Positions 14,095-20,591 of a DNA stretch of 20,591 nucleotides are shown here, in pieces. Source of the stretch: CAZDHT01 sp964505325 (GTDB taxonomy: Bacteria; Planctomycetota; PUPC01). Position 1 is the stretch's first letter; the number at the start of each line of letters is the position of its first letter. The stretch lies in NCBI GenBank assembly GCA_964505325.1, contig CAZDHT010000070.1:1-20591 (forward strand), read 5' to 3'. The translations under genes were made by a program, and so were the position numbers. The notes below the pieces were generated by a model that saw only the letters and a list, made by a program, of their open reading frames with translations, was not told the DNA's origin and did not search any database.

Positions 14095-16092
14095 TTATCG
14101 CTCGTTGGCGACTTCGATCGCGATTGACCGGTTCTCAATCTTCTTGCCCTTCGCGTTGATCGTGTACGTCTCGCCCTTCACATCGGGGCGGACCGCGCGC
14201 GACTTGCCCACGCCGTCCTCGGTCCACTCGTGCGTGACGGTGACGCTGCCGGGCTTCAGCCGGTGGCCGGTGCGGACGGTGTGGGCGAAGATGCGGGTCA
14301 TGTTGAGCGACATTCGCCGCCGGCGGTTGAGGACGAACTTGACGTAGCACTTCTCCGCCGGCTGGGGCAGGCGGAAGTCGAACGAATCGTCCCACCGCCA
14401 CTTCTGGTTGCGGCGCGAGAAGTCGCTCTTCCACATCGACGTCCACTTGCCCTTGGGATCGGTCGCGTACAGGATCTCGGCCGAGTCAGACTGGCCGCCG
14501 CCGACGGCCGCTCCGAACGAGCCATGCACGGCGAGCCACTCGACTTTCGTCCCCGGCGGCGGCGCGACCTCGATGACCGCGTGGCCCTGCGCTCCCGTCG
14601 GCGACAGGTGCCCGACGTAGTTGCCGTTGTACCGCAGGTTCTTCAGTTCGTGGAAGAACCGCTGGTACGTCCGCCGGTCGCCGAGGTCCGGCCGAATGAG
14701 CATCACGCCTTTCCCCTCGGCCAGCGAGAACGTGAAGCGGTTCCGGCCGGGCTTGATTCTGGGCAGCGGGACGGGACAGAGGAACAGCGACGTCCGCATC
14801 CGCAACTTGCCCAGGCCGGCGTCCTCCGGCTTGGGCGCGCCGAGCGTCACCTTGACCAGGTACCCATACGTCCCCTCGACGTGGTTGGTCAGGTCGAGGC
14901 GGACGGCCCGCCGGCCACGGTTCTTGTTCCACCAGACGTCGGTCCACGTGATGCCGTTGTCCGTAGAGACGGCGACGGCGTTGGAGGCCGAGTAGGTCTT
15001 GCGGAGGAACTCGGCCTCGAAGATCGCCCCGTCCGTCGAGTCACCGTCGACGTCCAGCTTGCCGGGCTTCCCCGCGATGAGGTACGGGACCTGTACGCGA
15101 AAGATCAGCTCGCAAACGCCGCGCCCCTTGGGATGCACGACGCCGCTCTTGAGGACGAAGCCCTTGCCGTCGTAGAGGCCGTCATCGAAGTTCTTATCGC
15201 TGGCGGCCCAATCGGGCGCGTAGACGAGATCGCCGTTGGCGTAGGTCTGCTTGGGGTTGCGGGGGTCGTGCGGGCCCTTCGGCACCCACTTCTGCGTGAG
15301 GTCGCGGTGCCAGTGGGCGGCGAAGTTCTCCGGGCAGTACCACTTGCCCTGGTGGGTGAATCGGCGGATGAGTGTCTCGCCGCGCCGCAGATCGAGGTGG
15401 ATGGTGTGGCCGCGTGCGATGTACGGCACCTTGACGTCGGCCCGCTTGCCGACGGGCGGCGGGTAGAACTTCTTGATCACGTACTCCTTCGACTCCCACG
15501 GCCAGAACTTGCCGCCGTACTTGTCGAACTGGTAGTGCGGCTTGGACGGAAACTTTGGGTTGCGGATGTATTTGCCGGCGTCGTTGCAGAGCTCGGCGAG
15601 CGAGACGATCGTCACCCCGTCGTCGGCGGTGTAGTACGCTGCGCAGTCGTGCTGGGCGTCGAAGAAGTGCCACGCTCCGTCGTAGAAGAACTCGTTGATC
15701 ATGTGCCCCGGGACGGAGCGGGTGCGCGCCTGGATGCCCGCCGTCTCGGCCATAGTGCCGAGCACGTCGACCACCTGGTAGCAGATGATCGTGCCGTAAA
15801 CGTTGAACACGGTGACGGGATCGACGACGACGCCGAGCTCGGTGGTGCCGTGTGGGTTTTCGCGCGGCTCGCACCAATGGTAATACGGGTTGCGCGTGAT
15901 GTACGCCCACAGGGCGATCGCTTTCTCCCGGTCGGTCTTGCAGCCCTTGGTGATCGATGCGACCAGGGACTGGACGTCCGTCGTATCCACACCGTCGGCA
16001 TCAATCAGCTTGAGATTTCGTCCCATCGCAGGTCCTCCAAGCGCGCAGACCACGGTCGCGGCCAGAATTGTGCACAACGCTCTGTTAATCAT
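14095..16092 (-). CDS. Secreted transglutaminase-like (papain-fold) domain protein
   Basis: 665 aa with a signal peptide (MINRALCTILAATVVCALGGPAMG). The N-terminal third has a transglutaminase-like core with a probable Cys-His-Asp triad: C104 in YGTIICYQ, H130 in SVPGHMINEF, and D145 in WHFFDAQHD. Such domains act as peptidases, amidases or cross-linking enzymes. Residues about 230-665 look like beta-sandwich modules (for example VSTDNGITWTDVWW and a late YVKFVLN region), perhaps for carbohydrate or surface binding. ATG 16092 is chosen because GGAGG lies 6 nt upstream and the signal peptide starts there; the open frame extends 25 codons further upstream without such support. It is the first gene of a two-gene unit with the beta-helix protein. 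The substrate is unknown. Confidence 0.85.
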   Translation of the reverse strand: MINRALCTILAATVVCALGGPAMGRNLKLIDADGVDTTDVQSLVASITKGCKTDREKAIALWAYITRNPYYHWCEPRENPHGTTELGVVVDPVTVFNVYGTIICYQVVDVLGTMAETAGIQARTRSVPGHMINEFFYDGAWHFFDAQHDCAAYYTADDGVTIVSLAELCNDAGKYIRNPKFPSKPHYQFDKYGGKFWPWESKEYVIKKFYPPPVGKRADVKVPYIARGHTIHLDLRRGETLIRRFTHQGKWYCPENFAAHWHRDLTQKWVPKGPHDPRNPKQTYANGDLVYAPDWAASDKNFDDGLYDGKGFVLKSGVVHPKGRGVCELIFRVQVPYLIAGKPGKLDVDGDSTDGAIFEAEFLRKTYSASNAVAVSTDNGITWTDVWWNKNRGRRAVRLDLTNHVEGTYGYLVKVTLGAPKPEDAGLGKLRMRTSLFLCPVPLPRIKPGRNRFTFSLAEGKGVMLIRPDLGDRRTYQRFFHELKNLRYNGNYVGHLSPTGAQGHAVIEVAPPPGTKVEWLAVHGSFGAAVGGGQSDSAEILYATDPKGKWTSMWKSDFSRRNQKWRWDDSFDFRLPQPAEKCYVKFVLNRRRRMSLNMTRIFAHTVRTGHRLKPGSVTVTHEWTEDGVGKSRAVRPDVKGETYTINAKGKKIENRSIAIEVANER

Positions 16093-16128
16093 GTTTGTCC
16101 TCCGCTCATAGCCCCGTCCCTTACCATT

Positions 16129-16156
16129 AATATATGTGTCCCATCGACACATGCAA
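16129..16156 (-). promoter_or_regulatory. Putative promoter of the transglutaminase/beta-helix operon with built-in palindrome
   Basis: On the minus strand, TTGCAT (16151-16156), a 16-bp spacer and TATATT (16129-16134). A perfect inverted repeat ATGTGTC-CCATC-GACACAT (16134-16152) fills the spacer and touches both hexamers, the expected placement of a repressor operator. The leader to ATG 16092 would be about 30 nt. Confidence 0.5.
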
Positions 16157-16285
16157 GCTTCCCCCACGAAGGTCCCTGGAGGCAGTTCGATGAACCGCGC
16201 CTGCTGGTGGCTGTTCCCATGATCTATGCCCTCGTGCCTCCGGACTCCGAGCCTGGGTGTCAGGCTGGCGGTCTGGCACTGTCAT

Positions 16286-16312
16286 TTTGGCGGTCTTGGC
16301 TGTTTTCGCCGT
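16286..16312. repeat. Three tandem 9-nt units (ACNGCCAAR-like on the minus strand)
   Basis: On the plus strand the units read TTTGGCGGT, CTTGGCTGT and TTTCGCCGT in exact 9-nt register. On the minus strand this translates as a Thr-Ala-Lys-like tripeptide repeat, but no gene is present there. It lies about 95 bp upstream of the dnaK promoter. Confidence 0.55.
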
Positions 16313-16384
16313 GTTCGACACCGTGCCCCACCACCGAGGAGCGGCGTAACGTCTTGCAGTAGTGCCGCTTACACCAATTAGCCT

Positions 16385-16404
16385 TTCGCCGGCTATTCGG
16401 CGAA
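16385..16404. repeat. Inverted repeat just upstream of the dnaK sigma-54 promoter
   Basis: TTCGCCG-GCTATT-CGGCGAA has perfect 7-bp arms and ends 5 bp before GG of the -24 element. It could bind a regulator, or be a remnant terminator without a T-tract. It is too close to the promoter for a typical bacterial enhancer site. Confidence 0.45.
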
Positions 16405-16407
16405 CGA

Positions 16408-16425
16408 TTGGCACACTCTTTGCTA
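16408..16425 (+). promoter_or_regulatory. Sigma-54 (RpoN) type -24/-12 promoter of dnaK
   Basis: TTGGCAC-ACTCT-TTGCTA contains the invariant GG (16410-16411) and GC (16422-16423) separated by exactly 10 bp, with TGGCAC and TTGC both matching the consensus. Initiation would fall about 12 nt after the GC, near 16434, giving a leader of about 80 nt to dnaK. Sigma-54 promoters need an AAA+ enhancer-binding activator. None is encoded in this window. Confidence 0.6.
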
Positions 16426-16482
16426 GAGGTCTGGTGTAGGAACATGCTGTTTGCCGGGCACAGGGAATTTCAGGAGAGAACT

Positions 16483-16498
16483 GGCCCCGAAGGGGGCC
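16483..16498 (+). promoter_or_regulatory. GC hairpin in the dnaK leader next to the ribosome site
   Basis: GGCCCC-GAAG-GGGGCC forms a perfect 6-bp stem whose last base is 3 nt before the AAGGAGG ribosome site (16502-16508). It does not cover the ribosome site, so it is more likely a stability or spacing element than a simple thermometer. Confidence 0.4.
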
Positions 16499-16515
16499 GC
16501 CAAGGAGGAGTTCAG

Positions 16516-18435
16516 ATGGCGAAGACAATCGGAATGGACCTGGGAACCACCAACTCGGTCGTCGCGGTGATGGAAAGCGGCACGCCGAAGGTCATCAGCA
16601 ACCTGGACGGCGCCAGGCTCACTCCGTCGGTAGTTGCGTTCACCGAGTCGGGCGACCGGTTGGTGGGGAACAAGGCCAAACGCCAGGCGGTCACCAACCC
16701 GAGGAACACGGTCTACTCGATCAAGCGCTTTATGGGCCGGCGTCACAACGAGGTCAGCTCCGAGGAGAAGATGGTGCCGTACGAGGTCACGGGCAGCCCG
16801 GAGGAGCTGGTCAAGGTCAAGGTCCGCGGCAAGGAGTACACCCCGCCCGAGATTTCGGCGATGATCCTTCGCAACCTGAAAGAGGCGGCGGAGGAGTACC
16901 TTGGCGAAGAAGTCAAGAAGGCCGTGATCACCGTGCCGGCGTACTTCAATGACAGCCAGCGCCAGGCCACCAAAGAGGCCGGCCAGATCGCGGGCCTTCA
17001 GGTCGAGCGGATCATCAACGAGCCGACCGCCGCGTCGCTCGCCTACGGCTTGGGCAAGGAGAAGGATGAGAAGATCGCCGTGTTTGACTTCGGCGGCGGC
17101 ACGTTCGACATCTCGATCCTCGAAGTGAGCAAGGGCCTGGTGGAAGTCAAGGCCACCAACGGCGACACCCACCTCGGCGGCGACGACATCGACAAGGTCC
17201 TCATCGACCACGTCGCCGGCGAGTTCAGGAAGGAGCAGGGCATCGACCTGCGGCAGGACCAGATGGCGTTGCAGCGGCTGCGCGAAGCGTGCGAGAAGGC
17301 GAAATGCGAGCTGTCCACGTCGGTTCAGACCGATCTCAACCTGCCGTTCATCACGGCCGACGCATCCGGCCCCAAGCACCTCCAGATGAGCCTGAGCCGG
17401 GCGAAGCTCGAAGAGCTCGCCGATCCAATCATCGAGAAGATGCGCCGGCCGTGCGAGCAGGCGCTGGAGGACGCGAAGCTCGCCAAGAGTGACATCGACG
17501 AGGTGATCCTCGTCGGCGGCTCGACCCGCATGCCCTGCGTGCAGGCGCTGGTCAAAGACATCTTCGGCAGGGACCCCCACAAGGGCGTCAACCCCGACGA
17601 GGTGGTCGCGGTCGGCGCCGCCATCCAGGGCGCCGTCCTCGATGAGCCCGGCGCCCACGATGTCCTGCTGCTCGACGTGACCCCGCTCACCCTGGGGATC
17701 GAGACCCTGGGCGGCGTGATGACCAGGCTGGTCGAGCGGAACACGACCATTCCGACCAGCAAGAAGGAAGTCTTCACCACGGCGGCGGACAACCAGCCGG
17801 CGGTCGACATCCACGTGCTCCAGGGCGAGCGCGACATGGCCATCGACAACCGCACCCTCGGCCGATTCCAGCTCACCGGCATCCCGCCCGCCCCGCGCGG
17901 CATCCCCCAGGTCGAAGTGATGTTCGATATCGACGCCGACGGCATCCTCAACGTCTCGGCCAAAGACCTGGGAACCGGAAAGGAGCAGTCCATCCGGATT
18001 ACTTCCTCCTCCGGCCTGTCCAAGGAGGAGGTCGAAAAGATGACCAAAGAAGCCGAGGAGCACGCTTCGGAAGATAAGGAGAAGCGTGAGATCGTGGAGG
18101 CCAAGAACTCCGCCGAGCAGTTGGCATACAGCACCGAGAAGACGCTGAAAGAGCACGGTGACAAGATCGAAGCCAGTGACAAGTCCGCGATCGAAGAGGC
18201 TCTCGAAGAGCTGAAAAAGGCCAAGGAAGGCGACGATGCGGTCGCCATCAAGGCCGCGATGGAAAAACTCGCTCAAGCATCGCATAAACTTGCCGAAGCC
18301 TTATATAGGGCTAAAGCTGACGAACAGCAGGCCTCTGAACAGAAAGACGAGCAGCCGAAGGACGAAAAAGAGGAACCTGACAGCGGCAAGAAAGGCGATG
18401 ATGTCATCGACGCGGACTATGAGGTCAGGGAGTGA
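16516..18435 (+). CDS. dnaK: Molecular chaperone DnaK (Hsp70)
   Basis: 639 aa, the normal DnaK length. The cytoplasmic ATP-driven chaperone binds exposed hydrophobic peptides, with DnaJ and GrpE as partners. Visible signatures: IGMDLGTTNSVVAV (5-18), the long form of the ATPase domain with the extra segment near residues 80-110, PAYFNDSQRQATKEAG (141-156), DFGGGTFDIS (191-200), ILVGGSTRMP (331-340), linker VLLLDVTPLTLGI (383-395), the substrate-binding beta domain, the helical lid, and the C-terminal IDADYEV tail. ATG 16516 has AAGGAGGAG just upstream; the frame is open back to 16408 across the sigma-54 promoter, which is not coding. No grpE or dnaJ adjoins it. An epimerase-like gene and clpB follow on the same strand. 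Confidence 0.98.
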   Translation: MAKTIGMDLGTTNSVVAVMESGTPKVISNLDGARLTPSVVAFTESGDRLVGNKAKRQAVTNPRNTVYSIKRFMGRRHNEVSSEEKMVPYEVTGSPEELVKVKVRGKEYTPPEISAMILRNLKEAAEEYLGEEVKKAVITVPAYFNDSQRQATKEAGQIAGLQVERIINEPTAASLAYGLGKEKDEKIAVFDFGGGTFDISILEVSKGLVEVKATNGDTHLGGDDIDKVLIDHVAGEFRKEQGIDLRQDQMALQRLREACEKAKCELSTSVQTDLNLPFITADASGPKHLQMSLSRAKLEELADPIIEKMRRPCEQALEDAKLAKSDIDEVILVGGSTRMPCVQALVKDIFGRDPHKGVNPDEVVAVGAAIQGAVLDEPGAHDVLLLDVTPLTLGIETLGGVMTRLVERNTTIPTSKKEVFTTAADNQPAVDIHVLQGERDMAIDNRTLGRFQLTGIPPAPRGIPQVEVMFDIDADGILNVSAKDLGTGKEQSIRITSSSGLSKEEVEKMTKEAEEHASEDKEKREIVEAKNSAEQLAYSTEKTLKEHGDKIEASDKSAIEEALEELKKAKEGDDAVAIKAAMEKLAQASHKLAEALYRAKADEQQASEQKDEQPKDEKEEPDSGKKGDDVIDADYEVRE

Positions 18436-18467
18436 CACCGCCGGGCTTCATACAGGCCGCGTTGCCC

Positions 18468-18501
18468 GATAGGCGCGCCCCCGGGGCGTCTCGCCTCTAT
18501 C
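18468..18501 (+). terminator. Stem-loop between dnaK and the epimerase-like gene
   Basis: A core CGCCCC/GGGGCG hairpin lies within weaker outer pairing (GATAGGCG against CGCC-TC-TATC). It begins 33 nt after the dnaK stop and lacks a T-tract. It may act as an attenuator or 3'-end stabiliser; a full terminator is uncertain. Confidence 0.4.
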
Positions 18502-18550
18502 GCATCCGCCCTCTTCCGCCACCGCCGTCAGAGCCGGAGAAGAGACAACC

Positions 18551-19486
18551 GTGGAGAATCAACGCGTGCTCGTCGCCGGATGCGCGGGGCGGATCGGAGC
18601 CACCATCGCGCTCGAACTGGCCCGGTCCAACGAGGTGCACGGGATCGATTGTGTTGACGGCGCGGCGCGCCGCCACCTCGAACGCGGCGGGGTCCACTTC
18701 CATCACATGTCCCTCGGAAGGGATGGGCTCGACCCGCTGCCCGCGAAGGTCGACTATGTCTTCTATCAGGCGGTCACCTGGAAGATCCGAAACGCCAAGG
18801 AAGAGCGAGAGGCGTATCTGGTCTCCATCAAGGGCGTGTTCGATCTGTTCAGGAAGTACCACCGGGACGCCAAGCGATTCGTCCTGGGCTCGACCGGCGG
18901 CGTGTGCGCACCGTCCGAGGAACGGGTCGACGAGCGCACCGCGCGCTGCCCCGACGCCACGCCCTACCACTCCTACAAGTTCGCCATGGAAGTCGTCGGC
19001 GAAGCCTTCGCCGACACCGAAGGCGCCGACGTCGTCATACTCAGGTACTATTGGCCGTGGAGCGAACGCAACGGCTTCCCACACTCCTGGGTCATTGTCC
19101 CGCTGCTCAGGGGGCGTCCGGTCTCCATCTGCGACAAGCGTCCGAATCGCTTCACACCGGTCTTCATGCCCGATTGCGCACGCTACTCCGTGGGGCTGGC
19201 CGAACTCCCGGAGGTCCCCCGAATCGTCAACGTCTGCGGGACGGAGATCGTTTCGCTCGAACAGATGGCCCGGATCACCGCAGACATCCTCGGCATCGAG
19301 CCGGCGATCACCAACAGCCGCAAACACAGGTCCACGTTCCTGGGAGACGCCTCTCTGGTCACCCGCCTGCTCGGGCCGCCGGAGTACAACGTGCGGCGCT
19401 CGCTCGAGGCCGCCGTCCGCTGGCACCGCGAGCATCCCGAAGAGCACCAAAAGCGGGACGTCTTCGACGCCCCCCGCAACTGGTAA
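18551..19486 (+). CDS. NAD-dependent epimerase/dehydratase-like protein (extended SDR family)
   Basis: 311 aa, cytoplasmic. The Rossmann nucleotide-binding motif GCAGRIGA (residues 10-17) opens the protein. VLGSTGG (111-117) supplies the catalytic Ser/Thr and Y139-HSY-K143 (TPYHSYKFAMEVV) is the YxxxK active site. The family acts on NDP-sugars or related sugar acids, and the exact substrate cannot be read from the sequence. The C-terminal half (residues 170-300) fits the substrate-binding lobe. The start is GTG 18551, with GGAG about 11 nt upstream. This spacing is long, so the start is fairly but not fully certain; no nearer in-frame start precedes the Rossmann strand. It sits 115 nt after dnaK and 83 nt before clpB. 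Confidence 0.88.
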   Translation: MENQRVLVAGCAGRIGATIALELARSNEVHGIDCVDGAARRHLERGGVHFHHMSLGRDGLDPLPAKVDYVFYQAVTWKIRNAKEEREAYLVSIKGVFDLFRKYHRDAKRFVLGSTGGVCAPSEERVDERTARCPDATPYHSYKFAMEVVGEAFADTEGADVVILRYYWPWSERNGFPHSWVIVPLLRGRPVSICDKRPNRFTPVFMPDCARYSVGLAELPEVPRIVNVCGTEIVSLEQMARITADILGIEPAITNSRKHRSTFLGDASLVTRLLGPPEYNVRRSLEAAVRWHREHPEEHQKRDVFDAPRNW

Positions 19487-19517
19487 CCCACCCGCTCCCG
19501 CCATCTTGCAGAATGCC

Positions 19518-19553
19518 CGTAGGTCCTATACGACTTATAGGACCTATAGGACC
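19518..19553. repeat. Four tandem 9-nt units forming a near-palindrome upstream of clpB
   Basis: On the minus strand the units read GGTCCTATA, GGTCCTATA, AGTCGTATA and GGACCTACG in exact register. On the plus strand the same bases give perfect 11-bp inverted arms, TAGGTCCTATA-CGACT-TATAGGACCTA (19520-19546). The element ends 3 nt before the GAGGAG ribosome site region of clpB, so it would lie in the leader of any transcript that starts upstream. Confidence 0.7.
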
Positions 19554-19569
19554 CATGAGGAGCCAGACA

Positions 19570-20591
<1,022 letters not shown>

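Larger units (their letters stand above)
16157..16515. other. Divergent intergenic region upstream of dnaK
   Basis: No convincing gene. Going toward dnaK it contains a small hairpin GCCTG/CAGGC (16251-16265), a 9-nt tandem repeat (16286-16312), an inverted repeat (16385-16404), a sigma-54-type promoter (16408-16425) and a GC hairpin in the dnaK leader (16483-16498). No CIRCE element was seen. Confidence 0.5.

Noticed and set aside
16274..16292. Second sigma-54 promoter at CTGGCACTGTCATTTTGG
   Set aside because: It has TGGCAC, but no GC at the required 10-bp distance from the GG.
14230..16362. 710-codon plus-strand open frame opposite the transglutaminase-like gene
   Set aside because: Same high-GC antisense effect; the minus frame has a signal peptide, catalytic triad and ribosome site.
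16386..16515. CIRCE/HrcA operator before dnaK
   Set aside because: No TTAGCACTC-N9-GAGTGCTAA pattern is present; the similar-looking GCACACTC is part of the sigma-54 element.
16423..18285. 620-codon open frame antisense to dnaK
   Set aside because: Long antisense frames in dnaK are a well-known codon-bias artefact; no recognisable domain or ribosome site.

Overview
The window is GC-rich bacterial chromosome. It most resembles a Planctomycetota/PVC-type genome, probably an environmental assembly. The pointers are a Ser/Thr kinase fused to a SUMF1-type domain, a histidine kinase with an FHA domain, many secreted carbohydrate-active and beta-helix proteins, and intergenic nonanucleotide repeats. 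This is inference from gene content; there is no rRNA or tRNA to confirm it. Most starts carry a GGAG/GGAGG Shine-Dalgarno 6-7 nt upstream.

Layout. (A) 11-5618, minus strand, carbohydrate metabolism: a GH94-type phosphorylase, then a separate two-gene unit (TIM-barrel protein of unknown function overlapping, as ATGA, a secreted GH5-like hydrolase). Between them, on the plus strand, a near-consensus promoter leads into about 160 nt with nested perfect inverted repeats, read here as a candidate structured ncRNA. (B) 5899-12566, minus strand, signalling: a membrane Ser/Thr kinase with a periplasmic SUMF1 domain, a coiled-coil lipoprotein, an FHA-GAF histidine kinase, and a single-domain response regulator whose gene overlaps the histidine kinase gene. 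(C) 12788-16092, minus strand: a secreted transglutaminase-like protein followed 14 nt later by a parallel beta-helix lipoprotein, from a promoter whose spacer holds a perfect palindrome. (D) 16408-20591, plus strand: dnaK behind a sigma-54-type -24/-12 promoter, an NAD-dependent sugar epimerase/dehydratase-like gene, and the 5' part of clpB, which runs off the window.

How the parts may work together. In B, the FHA domain could read phosphothreonine written by the neighbouring kinase and pass the signal into a His-Asp relay. In A, the phosphorylase would split beta-linked disaccharides released by extracellular hydrolysis. In D, two chaperones that jointly resolve aggregates flank a metabolic enzyme, with no grpE or dnaJ in view. 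Short 9-nt-period repeats lie upstream of both chaperone genes.

I saw no transposase, CRISPR array, tRNA, rRNA or phage gene. Promoter calls rest on hexamer match and spacing only. ncRNA and terminator-like structures rest on visible complementarity, with no energy calculation or covariation.
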